Assembly: GCF_003479405.1 (NCBI RefSeq)
Contig: NZ_QUHB01000002.1
Span: forward strand, 124,001-188,000
Origin: Eubacterium sp. AF16-48
Lineage (GTDB): Bacteria > Bacillota > Clostridia > Lachnospirales > Lachnospiraceae
Reading direction: 5' to 3'
Length of the DNA: 64,000 nucleotides
This document shows positions 8,312-17,459 of this stretch, one piece after another (position 1 is the stretch's first letter; every line of letters begins with the position of its first letter). The translations under genes and the position numbers were made by a program. The notes under the pieces are model-generated. The model did not search any database and was not told the DNA's origin. It saw nothing but the letters and a program-made list of their open reading frames with translations.

Positions 8312-9538
8312 ATGAGAAGAAAACCGGAATTGTTAGTGCCTGCCAGCAGTCTTGAAGTGTTAAAGACAGCTGTAAGGTATGGTGCAGATGCAGTATATAT
8401 TGGTGGTGAAGTTTTCGGCCTTAGGGCTAAGGCTAAAAATTTTTCTTTAGAGGAAATGAAAGAAGGAGTGGATTTTGCCCATGAGCATGGAGTGAAAGTA
8501 TATGTTACGGCAAATATTTTGGCTCATAATGCGGATATTGAGCCGGTTAAGGTATATTTCAATGATTTAAAGACAGTTAAGCCGGATGCACTTATTATTT
8601 CTGATCCGGCAATATTTACCATAGCCAAGGAAATTCTGCCGGATATGGAGCTTCATATAAGCACTCAGGCAAATAACACTAACTATGGAACATACAATTT
8701 CTGGTACAATTTAGGGGCAAAAAGAGTGGTTTCCGCAAGAGAATTGTCCCTTAATGAAATTAAGCAGATAAGGGAGAATATTCCTGATGATATGGAAATT
8801 GAAACCTTTGTCCATGGAGCAATGTGTATTTCCTATTCAGGCAGATGCCTCCTTAGCAGTTTTATGACAGGAAGAGATGCCAATAAAGGAGCCTGCACCC
8901 ATCCGTGCCGCTGGAAATACGCAGTGGTTGAAGAGTCAAGACCGGGACAGTACATGCCGGTGGAGGAAAATGAAAGAGGCACATATATATTTAACTCAAA
9001 GGATTTGTGTATGATAGAGCATATTCCTGAATTAATTGATGCAGGAATAGACAGCTTTAAAATTGAAGGAAGAATGAAGACAGCTTTGTATGTGGCTACA
9101 GTTGCAAGAACTTATAGAAAAGCAATTGATGATTATTTAGAAAGCCCTGACAAATACAGGGAGAATCTTCCGCTTTACAGAAAATGGATTTCCCAGTGTA
9201 CTTACAGACAGTATACTACCGGATTTTTCTTTGGAAAGCCTGACGAAACAACTCAGATATATGATAACAACGTATATGAGAGAGATTATGTATATTTAGG
9301 AATTGTAAGGGAAGTTTCAGACAATGGTGAATTTGTTCTTGAACAGAAGAATAAATTTAGTGTTTCGGAAAAAATAGAAGTAATGAAGCCGGATGGAAGG
9401 GACATAGAGGTTAATGTTATTTCCATAAAGGATGAGGAGGGGAATGAAATGGAAAGCTGTCCTCACCCAAAGCAGAAGTTATTGGTTAAATTAAGTGAGA
9501 CTCCTGAAAGGGGAGACGTGCTTAGAGTAAAAGAGTAG
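8312..9538 (+). CDS. trhP: U32-family protein TrhP, tRNA U34 hydroxylation
   Basis: 408 residues. TIM-barrel start KPELLVPASSLEVLKTAVRYGADAVYIGG and the PROSITE-type U32 signature FVHGAMCISYSGRCLLSS with later CTHPCRW cysteines, then DSFKIEGRMK. U32 proteins of this subgroup are needed for prephenate-dependent hydroxylation of U34 in tRNA, with Fe-S cofactors; despite the name they are not shown to be proteases here. It lies 19 bases after trmR, giving a ho5U to mo5U pathway. Bacillus has two such genes; only one is present here. Confidence 0.87.
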   Translation: MRRKPELLVPASSLEVLKTAVRYGADAVYIGGEVFGLRAKAKNFSLEEMKEGVDFAHEHGVKVYVTANILAHNADIEPVKVYFNDLKTVKPDALIISDPAIFTIAKEILPDMELHISTQANNTNYGTYNFWYNLGAKRVVSARELSLNEIKQIRENIPDDMEIETFVHGAMCISYSGRCLLSSFMTGRDANKGACTHPCRWKYAVVEESRPGQYMPVEENERGTYIFNSKDLCMIEHIPELIDAGIDSFKIEGRMKTALYVATVARTYRKAIDDYLESPDKYRENLPLYRKWISQCTYRQYTTGFFFGKPDETTQIYDNNVYERDYVYLGIVREVSDNGEFVLEQKNKFSVSEKIEVMKPDGRDIEVNVISIKDEEGNEMESCPHPKQKLLVKLSETPERGDVLRVKE

Positions 9539-9561
9539 TAAAATAAACCTGTAAAGACATG

Positions 9562-9590
9562 CACGGGAAATGGCGATTTATCATAAGATA
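9562..9590 (+). promoter_or_regulatory. Candidate mother-cell sigma (SigE/SigK) promoter of sigK
   Basis: CATAAGATA at 9582-9590 fits the CATAnnnTA -10 of SigE/SigK promoters, and CACG at 9562-9565, 16 bases upstream, resembles the -35 core AC. It is 29 bases upstream of the sigK start. By-eye match only; no consensus scoring was possible. Confidence 0.4.
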
Positions 9591-9619
9591 ATATAATTAA
9601 GTATGTCGCGGGGGAAAGT

Positions 9620-10255
9620 GTGAAAAGTTTTTTGGAACCTTTGACACCTACGGAAGAAAATCATTGGATAGAGAGATTTCAGAATGGAGACAAGGAAGCA
9701 AAAGACATACTAATTGAAAGAAATTTAAGGCTTGTGGCTCACATAGCCAAAAAATATTATTCAGAAAACAGGGAGAATGAAGAGCTGATTTCCATAGGGA
9801 TAATTGGCCTTATAAAGGCGGTAAATACCTACAATCCCCAAAAGGGAAAGCGACTGGTGACATATGCATCAAAGTGTATTGAAAATGAACTGCTTATGAT
9901 GCTTAGGGGAGAAAAAAAGAAAAACAGGGAAGTGTCACTAAATGAACCTATTGGGATGGATAAGGAAGGTAATACAATAAGCCTTATGGACATTATGGAA
10001 AATGACGGAATTGATGCACTAAAGCAAATGGAAAATGCGGAAGATGTGGTAAGGGTAAGGCAATATGTGGAAAAGGTTCTGTCAAAAAGGGAAAGGGAAA
10101 TTATTGTTATGAGGTACGGTTTAGGGGGAGAGGAAGCTATGACCCAGAAAGCCGTAGGAAAAGCAATGAATATATCAAGAAGCTATGTTAGCAGAATTGA
10201 AAAAAAGGCACTGGAAAAATTGAAAAAAGCTTTTGACAATTCATACTTAATGTGA
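9620..10255 (+). CDS. sigK: Sporulation mother-cell RNA polymerase sigma factor SigK
   Basis: 211 residues. Region 2 (NLRLVAHIAKKYY, EELISIGIIGLIKAV, TYASKCIENELLM), then the SigK-typical linker VSLNEPIGMDKEGNTISLMDI, and region 4 ending ISRSYVSRIEKKALEKL. The GTG start at 9620 follows a GGGGG ribosome site, and a stop at 9584 in the same frame excludes a long pro-sequence, so processing by SpoIVFB seems not needed, as in C. difficile. No skin-type element interrupts it. It implies a spore-forming lineage or ancestor. Confidence 0.87.
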   Translation: MKSFLEPLTPTEENHWIERFQNGDKEAKDILIERNLRLVAHIAKKYYSENRENEELISIGIIGLIKAVNTYNPQKGKRLVTYASKCIENELLMMLRGEKKKNREVSLNEPIGMDKEGNTISLMDIMENDGIDALKQMENAEDVVRVRQYVEKVLSKREREIIVMRYGLGGEEAMTQKAVGKAMNISRSYVSRIEKKALEKLKKAFDNSYLM

Positions 10256-10332
10256 TATAAAATAGTCAATATGACAATGAAAAAAGAATAGCACTTTTGA
10301 CACCAAAATTTAATATACAAAGAGGATAGATT

Positions 10333-11853
10333 ATGGTGTGTAAAGTAAATTGTGCAGCTATTATGGGAGTGGACGTACTGCCTGTAATAGTTGAAACAGA
10401 TATATGTAATGGTCTGCCATCTTTTGATATGGTAGGCCTTTTGTCTTATGATATAAAAGAGTCAAGGGAAAGGGTGAGAACAGCAATAAAAAATTCGGGG
10501 TTTTTAGTTCCACCTAAGCGGATAACAATTAATTTTTCTCCGGGAAACATAAGAAAGGCAGGAACGTATTTTGACCTGCCGGTGGCAGTGTCTATTTTGT
10601 GGTGCCTTGATATAATAAAGTGCAGGTTAGATGATAAAATGTTTGTGGGAGAACTTAGCCTAAGTGGACGGGTAGTAGCTGTAAATGGAGTTTTACCTAT
10701 AGTTTTGCATGCTATGGAAAGGGGAATGAAATATTGTTTTGTGCCGGCTATGAATGTTGGAGAATGCCGATATATAAAGGGCATAAAGGTAATTGGAGTA
10801 GAAGATTTAAATGAACTGGTTATGTTACTTGTAAGTGGCGGATATAAGAATTATCAAATAAAGGAAGAAATAGAAGAAGAAAATATATCTACAGTTTATG
10901 AACATAATTTTAAGTGGATAAAGGGGCAGGTAATGGCAAAAAGGGCAGCGGAAATAGCTGCGGCAGGCATGCATAATATTTTGCTGGTGGGGCCGCCCGG
11001 AACAGGGAAAACTGCCATTGCCAAGGCTATGAAAACCATACTTCCTGAGATGTCACAAAATGAAAAAATAGAAATATCAAAAATACAAAGTATAGCAGGG
11101 AAATTAGAGGGAAATCTGGTAGGAGAAAGGCCTTTTAGAAATCCTCATCATACCACAACGGTAACGGCCATGACAGGGGGCGGAATAAATCCAAAGCCGG
11201 GAGAAATGACCATGGCTCACGGGGGAGTGCTGTACATGGATGAATTTACGGAGTTTTCCAGAGGAGTAATGGAGGCTATGAGGCAGCCTTTAGAGGACAA
11301 GAAAATTGTCATATCAAGGAAAGGTGGGACATATTCATTTCCGGCGGATTTTATACTTCTTGCTTCAATGAATCCCTGCAAATGCGGGTATTATCCCGAC
11401 AGAAATAAATGTAGTTGTACGGAAAGGGATGTAAACAAATATTTAGAAAAAATCAGTGGTCCAATATTAGACAGAATTGATTTGTGCGTACATATGAATA
11501 ATGTGGATTTTTTTGATTTAACAAGGGAGTCTTCAGAGGAAAGTTCAGAAGAAATAAGAAAAAGGGTAAATAAGGCTGTGGAGATTCAGAGGAAACGGTA
11601 TGAAAATGAAAAAATCAGATTTAACAGTCAGTTAGAAGGAGAAAACATAAAGAAATACTGCAATCTTGGAAAAAAAGAGCAGGAACTTATAGGACAGATA
11701 TATGAAAATATGGATTTAAGTGTAAGGGCGTATGAAAAAATATTAAAAACCGCAAGAACCATAGCGGACTTAAAAAATCATGAGGAAATAAAATATGAGG
11801 ACATTGCAGAGGCAGTAAGTTATAAAGCCATGTCAGTAAGGAGGGGACTATGA
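10333..11853 (+). CDS. YifB/ComM-family Mg-chelatase-like AAA+ ATPase
   Basis: 506 residues. N-terminal ChlI-like domain (GLPSFDMVGL, SRERVRTAIKNSG), Walker A LLVGPPGTGKTAIAKA near residue 220, Walker B-like LYMDEFTEF near 305, and a Cys cluster MNPCKCGYYPDRNKCSC near 355. ComM, the best-studied member, is a hexameric helicase that promotes branch migration during natural transformation in Gram-negatives. Its ATGA overlap with dprA fits a DNA-uptake role. No gene symbol is fixed for Firmicutes. Confidence 0.9.
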   Translation: MVCKVNCAAIMGVDVLPVIVETDICNGLPSFDMVGLLSYDIKESRERVRTAIKNSGFLVPPKRITINFSPGNIRKAGTYFDLPVAVSILWCLDIIKCRLDDKMFVGELSLSGRVVAVNGVLPIVLHAMERGMKYCFVPAMNVGECRYIKGIKVIGVEDLNELVMLLVSGGYKNYQIKEEIEEENISTVYEHNFKWIKGQVMAKRAAEIAAAGMHNILLVGPPGTGKTAIAKAMKTILPEMSQNEKIEISKIQSIAGKLEGNLVGERPFRNPHHTTTVTAMTGGGINPKPGEMTMAHGGVLYMDEFTEFSRGVMEAMRQPLEDKKIVISRKGGTYSFPADFILLASMNPCKCGYYPDRNKCSCTERDVNKYLEKISGPILDRIDLCVHMNNVDFFDLTRESSEESSEEIRKRVNKAVEIQRKRYENEKIRFNSQLEGENIKKYCNLGKKEQELIGQIYENMDLSVRAYEKILKTARTIADLKNHEEIKYEDIAEAVSYKAMSVRRGL

Positions 11854-12941
11854 ACAAGCAGGAAATGTGGGGATGCATAGCCACGGCACCTAAGATGTAT
11901 TTTACAAAAATTCAAAAAATAATGAAAAATCTAAAAGATGTACAGGAAATATTTAATGGAACCCAGAAGAAATTAGTGGAGGCAGGGGGACTTAAAAGTG
12001 AAGAAGCAGCAGAACTTTTAAGGCATATTGAAAGATTTAATCCTAAGGAATATTTTGAAAAACTTGAGAAAAACAATATAAAGTTTGTGTCGGTAGATGA
12101 TGAAAATTATCCTGAAAAACTTATACCTTTTGACCATAAACCTTATTTTTTATTTTACAAAGGAAAATTACCGGATGAAAATGCCACGGCAGTGGCAATG
12201 GTAGGGGCAAGGGCATGCTCTAATTATGGAAGAAACATGGCAAAAAAAATAGGGAAAGAGCTGTCGGAAAGGGGCGTGCAGGTAATAAGTGGAATGGCAA
12301 GGGGAGTTGATACATATAGTCAATTAGGAGCAATAGAGGGAGGTATGAGTACCTATGCAGTTATTGGAAGTGGCGTTGATATTTGCTACCCGGTGGAAAA
12401 TATTGAGTTATATGGGGACATAATAAATAATGGCGGAATTATATCGGAATATCCTCCGGGAAGTTCACCGGAAGGATGGCATTTCCCACAGCGGAACAGG
12501 ATAATAAGTGGGCTGGCGGACAAAATAGTGGTAATAGAGGCAAGGGAGAACAGTGGCTCATTAATAACTGTTGAGTGGGCATTAGAGCAGGGAGGAGATG
12601 TAATGGCGGTTCCGGGGCGGGTAGACGACAAATTAAGTCAGGGATGTAACAGGCTTATAAAGTCAGGAGCAGGTATTGTTACAAATGTGGATGACATTCT
12701 CTCAGACCTTGGATATAATGCATATTATGAGCAAAAGAAAGAAAAGGCAAAAGAAAAAATACTTGAAAAAGATTTTTTGATGTTGTATAGTGAGTTAGGT
12801 TTACAGCCAAAAAGTATATATGAATTAATAGAAACTACAGGCATAGTATATGAGAAGATAGTTACAATGTTGCTGAAATTACAATTAGAAGGACTTATAG
12901 AACAACCTTATGAGAACTATTTTTCCATAAAAAATACATAA
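11850..12941 (+). CDS. dprA: DNA processing protein DprA (Smf)
   Basis: 363 residues. A Rossmann fold binds incoming single-stranded DNA and loads RecA: VGARACSNYG, then SGMARGVDTYSQLGAIEGG, VIGSGVDICYP, and NRIISGLADKIVVIEA. A SAM-like N-terminal domain (1-75) and a small winged C-terminal domain (about 300-360) complete the family layout. The ATG overlaps the end of the preceding ATPase by four bases, so the two are translationally coupled. Confidence 0.94.
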   Translation: MNKQEMWGCIATAPKMYFTKIQKIMKNLKDVQEIFNGTQKKLVEAGGLKSEEAAELLRHIERFNPKEYFEKLEKNNIKFVSVDDENYPEKLIPFDHKPYFLFYKGKLPDENATAVAMVGARACSNYGRNMAKKIGKELSERGVQVISGMARGVDTYSQLGAIEGGMSTYAVIGSGVDICYPVENIELYGDIINNGGIISEYPPGSSPEGWHFPQRNRIISGLADKIVVIEARENSGSLITVEWALEQGGDVMAVPGRVDDKLSQGCNRLIKSGAGIVTNVDDILSDLGYNAYYEQKKEKAKEKILEKDFLMLYSELGLQPKSIYELIETTGIVYEKIVTMLLKLQLEGLIEQPYENYFSIKNT

Positions 12942-12973
12942 ATTCAGATTATTTTTAGTTAAGGGGAAGTCTT

Positions 12974-15046
12974 ATGGCAAAATATCTTGTTATTGTGGAA
13001 TCACCGGCAAAAGTGAATACAATTAAAAAATTTTTGGGTTCAAATTATGAAGTTGTAGCTTCAAATGGTCATGTCAGAGATATGCCAAAAAGCACGATGG
13101 GTATTGATTTTGAAAATGATTATGAACCGAAATATATTACCATACGTGGAAAAGGGGACAAGCTGGCAGAACTTAGACGCTGTGTAAAAAAAGCAGACAA
13201 AGTTTATCTGGCAACTGACCCGGACCGTGAGGGAGAGGCTATTTCATGGCATTTGGCTAATGCATTAAAATTAGACCCAAAGAAAACTGCCAGAATTACA
13301 TTTAATGAAATTACAAAGCCGGCAGTAAAGGAGTCTCTTAAGCATCCAAGAGAGATAAACATGAATCTTGTGGATTCACAGCAGGCAAGAAGAGTTATGG
13401 ACAGAATGGTTGGATATAGTATAAGCCCGCTTCTATGGATGAAAATAAAGAGAGGACTTAGTGCAGGACGAGTCCAGTCTGTTGCATTAAGAATGCTTTG
13501 TGACAGAGAAGATGAAATAAACGCATTTATTCCTAAGGAATATTGGGATATGGATGCGGTTTTGAAATACAATAAGAAGGATTTCAAGGTAAGCTTTTAC
13601 GGAAATGAAAAAGGAAAAATTGAAATCACGGGAAAAGAGCAGTTAGATGGAATCGTAAAGGAATTAAAGGCTGCAAGGTTCACTGTAAGTGATGTAAAAA
13701 AAGGCAACAGGTCAAGAAAGGCACCGGTTCCTTTTACCACAAGTACATTGCAGCAGGAAGCTTCAAAGGCTCTTAATTTTTCCACACAAAAGACTATGAG
13801 AATAGCCCAGCAGTTATATGAAGGTGTGGAAATAAAAGGTCGTGGAAGTATCGGTCTTATCACATATTTGCGTACAGATTCCACACGAATCTCTGAAACA
13901 GCAGAAGCCCAGGTAAAGGATTTTATTGAAAATAACTATGGCGAAAGCTATATGACTAAAGAGGTTACTACAAAGAAATCCGGTAAAAAGATACAGGATG
14001 CTCACGAAGCCATAAGACCTACAGATGTTACCCTTCTTCCGGATAGTATAAAGGCACAGCTTCCAAGGGATTTGTTCAGATTATATCAATTAATATGGAA
14101 GAGATTCGTTGCAAGCCGTATGCAAAGTGCAGTATATGAGACAACTAATGTAAAGGTTGCCGCAGGAAAATATATTTTTAATGCTGCAACATCTAAGTTG
14201 GATTTTGACGGATTTATGAAGGTTTATACAGACAGTGATAACGAAAAAGTGGTAACAAATAATACTGTTTCCAAGTTAGAAAAAGGAATGGAACTGGATT
14301 TTGTGGAATTTGAGGAAAATCAGCATTTCACACAGCCACCGGCTCACTTTACTGAAGCAGCCCTGGTAAAGGCAATGGAAGAGCAGGGAATAGGACGTCC
14401 AAGTACCTATGCACCTACTATTGGCACAATTATTGGAAGACGCTATGTTATAAAAGAAAAGAAAAATCTGTATGTTACCGAATTAGGAGAAGCGGTAAAT
14501 AATGTAATGAAAACAGCATTTGCCGTTATTGTTGATACAGCTTTTACTGCCAATATGGAATCACTTCTTGATGCCGTGGAAGAGGGTACCGTGGAATGGA
14601 AGACAATCATAAGAAACTTCTATCCTGACCTTGATGAAATGGTAAAGGAAGCTGAAAAGAAATTAGAAAAAATAAAAATTGCCGATGAGGAGTCCGAGGA
14701 AATCTGTGAAGAATGTGGCAGACGAATGGTAATTAAGTATGGACCTCACGGAAAGTTTTTGGCATGTCCGGGATTTCCTGAGTGTAAAAATACTAAACCG
14801 TATCTTGAAAAGGCAGGAGTGCCTTGTCCTAAATGCGGAAAGGATGTTATCATCAGAAAAACCAAAAAGGGCAGAAGATATTTCGGATGTATTGATTATC
14901 CGGAGTGTGATTTTATGTCATGGCAGAAGCCATCCACAAAGAAGTGTCCACAGTGTGGAGGTTATATGGTAGAAAAAGGTAATAAGTTAGCCTGTGCCAA
15001 TGCAGAGTGTGGTTATGTTGAAAGTAAGGAAAACAAAGACAGGTAA
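12974..15046 (+). CDS. topA: DNA topoisomerase I
   Basis: 690 residues, type IA enzyme that relaxes negative supercoils. TOPRIM at the start (LVIVESPAKVNTIKKFLG; DPDREGEAISWHL), active-site Tyr in LITYLRTDSTRIS near residue 298, and three C-terminal zinc-ribbon modules with CEECGRRM, CPKCGKDV and CPQCGGYM. Upstream dprA-topA order matches many Firmicutes. In Bacillus trmFO, xerC, clpQY and codY follow; here rpsB follows directly. Confidence 0.96.
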   Translation: MAKYLVIVESPAKVNTIKKFLGSNYEVVASNGHVRDMPKSTMGIDFENDYEPKYITIRGKGDKLAELRRCVKKADKVYLATDPDREGEAISWHLANALKLDPKKTARITFNEITKPAVKESLKHPREINMNLVDSQQARRVMDRMVGYSISPLLWMKIKRGLSAGRVQSVALRMLCDREDEINAFIPKEYWDMDAVLKYNKKDFKVSFYGNEKGKIEITGKEQLDGIVKELKAARFTVSDVKKGNRSRKAPVPFTTSTLQQEASKALNFSTQKTMRIAQQLYEGVEIKGRGSIGLITYLRTDSTRISETAEAQVKDFIENNYGESYMTKEVTTKKSGKKIQDAHEAIRPTDVTLLPDSIKAQLPRDLFRLYQLIWKRFVASRMQSAVYETTNVKVAAGKYIFNAATSKLDFDGFMKVYTDSDNEKVVTNNTVSKLEKGMELDFVEFEENQHFTQPPAHFTEAALVKAMEEQGIGRPSTYAPTIGTIIGRRYVIKEKKNLYVTELGEAVNNVMKTAFAVIVDTAFTANMESLLDAVEEGTVEWKTIIRNFYPDLDEMVKEAEKKLEKIKIADEESEEICEECGRRMVIKYGPHGKFLACPGFPECKNTKPYLEKAGVPCPKCGKDVIIRKTKKGRRYFGCIDYPECDFMSWQKPSTKKCPQCGGYMVEKGNKLACANAECGYVESKENKDR

Positions 15047-15053
15047 AAAAATC

Positions 15054-15082
15054 TTGCCAATGTTTTTTATATATGGTATGAT
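15054..15082 (+). promoter_or_regulatory. SigA-type promoter of rpsB-tsf
   Basis: TTGCCA (15054-15059) and TATGAT (15077-15082) are separated by exactly 17 bases, eight bases after the topA stop. This is a strong vegetative promoter, as expected for ribosomal genes. Transcription would start near 15089, leaving a leader of about 150 bases. Confidence 0.8.
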
Positions 15083-15088
15083 AATGAA

Positions 15089-15237
15089 GTTGCATTAAGC
15101 ACATCGGTGGAGAAGCAGACGGGTGCCCACGCTCGGGGTTGTCTGATTCGGTGAAGCAGATGGAAGGTATGATATTTGCCGGAATAATTGCCGGGACGAT
15201 ATCAAAAATAATATTAAAAAAACCAGGAGGTATTAAA
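15089..15237 (+). promoter_or_regulatory. Structured 5' leader of rpsB, candidate S2 autoregulatory RNA
   Basis: The 150-base leader is GC-rich in its first half compared with its surroundings. It can form a stem of CAGAC with GTCTG enclosing a GC-rich loop, and GAAGCAGA occurs twice (at the base of that stem and again after it). It ends in a perfect AGGAGG ribosome site. Autoregulatory leaders for rpsB are known in several bacteria; whether this one binds S2 is untested. A reading frame continues upstream of the rpsB ATG but lacks a ribosome site. Confidence 0.4.
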
Positions 15238-15984
15238 ATGAGCGTTATTTCAATGAAACAGTTATTAGAAGCAGGTGTTCATTTTGGACATCAGACAAGA
15301 AGATGGAACCCTAAGATGGCTCCATACATCTACACAGAAAGAAATGGTATCTACATCATCGACTTACAGAAGTCAGTAGGTAAAGTAGATGAAGCTTACA
15401 AGGCAGTATCTGATATTGCACAGGAAGGTGGTACAATCCTTTTTGTTGGTACTAAGAAGCAGGCTCAGGATGCTGTTAAGGAAGAAGCACAGAGATGTGG
15501 TATGTACTACGTTAACGAAAGATGGTTAGGTGGTATGCTTACTAACTTCAAGACTATTCAGTCAAGAATTAAGAGATTAAAAGATATTGAAAGAATGTCT
15601 GAAGATGGAACATTTGATGTTCTTCCTAAGAAAGAAGTTGTTAATATTAAGAAGGAATGGGATAAGCTTGAAAAGAACCTTGGCGGTATCAAGGAAATGA
15701 AGAGAATCCCAGATGCTATCTTTGTTGTAGATCCTAAGAAGGAAAGAATCTGCGTTCAGGAAGCTCATGCACTTGGAATTACATTAATCGGTATTGCTGA
15801 TACAAACTGTGATCCTGAAGAATTAGATTACGTTATCCCAGGTAACGATGATGCTATCAGAGCAGTTAAACTTATTGTTTCTAAGATGGCAGATGCTGTT
15901 ATTGAAGCTAACCAGGGTGAAGAAATGGTAGCAGAAACAGCTGAGGCTGAAACAGAAGAAGTTAACGAGACAGTAGAAGAATAA
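15238..15984 (+). CDS. rpsB: 30S ribosomal protein S2
   Basis: 248 residues. The start is ATG 15238, eight bases after AGGAGG; the frame is open further upstream but that part is leader RNA. Signature segments are [39 protein letters not shown], and [10 protein letters not shown]. It ends in a Glu-rich tail ([13 protein letters not shown]). S2 binds the 16S 3' domain late in assembly, and forms an operon with tsf. Confidence 0.97.
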   Translation: MSVISMKQLLEAGVHFGHQTRRWNPKMAPYIYTERNGIYIIDLQKSVGKVDEAYKAVSDIAQEGGTILFVGTKKQAQDAVKEEAQRCGMYYVNERWLGGMLTNFKTIQSRIKRLKDIERMSEDGTFDVLPKKEVVNIKKEWDKLEKNLGGIKEMKRIPDAIFVVDPKKERICVQEAHALGITLIGIADTNCDPEELDYVIPGNDDAIRAVKLIVSKMADAVIEANQGEEMVAETAEAETEEVNETVEE

Positions 15985-16009
15985 TATAGATTTCAGGAGG
16001 AATAGAATT

Positions 16010-17107
16010 ATGACAATTACAGCAGCAATGGTAAAAGAATTAAGAGAATTAACAGGTGCTGGTGTTATGGCTTGTAAAAACGCTTTAGTTGAAACTGATG
16101 GTAATCAGGAAGCAGCTATTGAAGTTTTAAGAAAAAAAGGTGAAGCTACAGCAGTTAAAAAGTCTGGCAGAATCGCTGCAGAAGGTATCGTTTATACATT
16201 AGTAGAAGACGGTAAGGCTGCAATCGTAGAAGTTAACTCAGAAACAGACTTTGTTGCTAAGAACGAAAAGTTCCAGACATTCGTAGGTAATGTTGCTAAG
16301 CAGATTGTTGCTTCAGACGCTAAAGATGTTGAAGAATTATTAGGCGAAGCCTGGATTCTTGATCCTGCTAAGACTGTTAAGGATGAATTAGTATCACAGA
16401 TCGCTGTTATCGGTGAAAACATGAACATTAGAAGATTTGAAAAGTTAGAATCAGAAGGTGTTATTTCATCATACATTCATGCAGGTGGAAAGATTGGTGT
16501 ATTAGTTGAAGCTGATGCTCCTGCAAATGATGCTGTAACAGCAGCAATTAAGACAATTGCTATGCAGATTGCAGCTATGAACCCACAGTACATCTCAAGA
16601 AATGATATTTCTGCAGATGAACTTGCTAAGATGAGAGAAATCACAATTGACAGCGCATTAAACGAGCCTGATACACTTCCAAAGCCTATTTTAATGAACT
16701 TACTCAACAAGGCTGTAGAAAGCAAGGCTTGGAGCGATGAAGATATTGCTATTTATGAAGAGAAGAAGAGTAACTTAAATTACTTATTCAACTTCCTTTC
16801 AAAAGAAGCAAAGGCAGCAGTAGCAGAAATCGCTATGAACGACAAAGCAGAAATCATGGAAAACAAGATTTTCAATGGTTTAGTAGAAGGTCGTGTATCA
16901 AAGCAGTTAAAGGAAGTATGCCTTCTTGACCAGACATATGTAATGGCTGCAGACGGAAAGCAGACAGTTGCTAAGTATCTTGATGAAGTATCAAAAGAAG
17001 TTGGCGCTACAGTAGCACTTAAGAAATTCGTTCGTTTTGAAACAGGTGAAGGTCTTGAAAAGAAAGAAGAGAATTTTGCTGAAGAAGTAGCTGCACAGAT
17101 GAAATAA
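16010..17107 (+). CDS. tsf: Translation elongation factor Ts, with an unusual insertion
   Basis: 365 residues, against about 280-310 for most EF-Ts. The N-terminal UBA-like part (VKELRELTGAGVMACKNAL) and the TDFVAKNEKF motif that contacts EF-Tu are intact, and the C-terminus FETGEGLEKKEENFAEEVA is standard. The extra length lies between residues about 215 and 290, where E. coli EF-Ts passes directly from the dimerisation domain to the MVEGR-like segment (here LVEGRVSKQL). The insertion is helical and Lys/Glu/Asn-rich. EF-Ts exchanges GDP for GTP on EF-Tu. Confidence 0.94.
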   Translation: MTITAAMVKELRELTGAGVMACKNALVETDGNQEAAIEVLRKKGEATAVKKSGRIAAEGIVYTLVEDGKAAIVEVNSETDFVAKNEKFQTFVGNVAKQIVASDAKDVEELLGEAWILDPAKTVKDELVSQIAVIGENMNIRRFEKLESEGVISSYIHAGGKIGVLVEADAPANDAVTAAIKTIAMQIAAMNPQYISRNDISADELAKMREITIDSALNEPDTLPKPILMNLLNKAVESKAWSDEDIAIYEEKKSNLNYLFNFLSKEAKAAVAEIAMNDKAEIMENKIFNGLVEGRVSKQLKEVCLLDQTYVMAADGKQTVAKYLDEVSKEVGATVALKKFVRFETGEGLEKKEENFAEEVAAQMK

Positions 17108-17185
17108 ATCATAAGTTATCATAACTTGATTTTATAAAAAAGAATTCTATTTTATAACGGGTGAAAACCCACATTATAGAGAAGA

Positions 17186-17232
17186 AAATCCATTAAATGT
17201 ACTATTTTTAGTATGTTTGAGGGATTTTTTTT
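17186..17232 (+). terminator. Intrinsic terminator after tsf
   Basis: AAATCC (17186-17191) pairs with GGATTT (17222-17227), with ATGTACTA/TAGTATGT inside, followed by eight U. Two more hairpins lie between the tsf stop and this one: an AAGTTAT-C-ATAACTT palindrome and a GGGT-GAAA-ACCC stem. Confidence 0.75.
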
Positions 17233-17306
17233 GCTTTCTGAATCCTGAAAATGCAAAATATCTTAAATTCATAAAATATTATAAATTATCACGTCTTATC
17301 GTAGAA

Positions 17307-17353
17307 TTTTGGTTTATTTTGGTTTGATTTGGGAAAATTTTGGTTCAACCAAA
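17307..17353. repeat. Helically phased TTTTGGTT repeats and palindrome before the ParA relic
   Basis: TTTTGGTT occurs at 17307, 17317 and 17338, with a degenerate copy near 17327, so the spacing is about one DNA turn. The last copy is the left arm of a perfect palindrome TTTGGTT-C-AACCAAA (17339-17353). Such phased arrays near parA genes are usual for plasmid partition or replication control sites. About 100 bases without other features separate it from the ParA start. Confidence 0.5.
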
Positions 17354-17459
17354 TTAGATGCGAAGTCTTCCTGTTTCTTTAGTAAGACGAAAATGTAACA
17401 CAATAATCAGAGCCGATATGAGTTCTCATTCTAAAAAATGTATAAGGAGGAAGAAAGAA

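Noticed and set aside
10446..10784. 112-codon - strand ORF inside the YifB-like gene
   Set aside because: Antisense shadow of a conserved ATPase gene.
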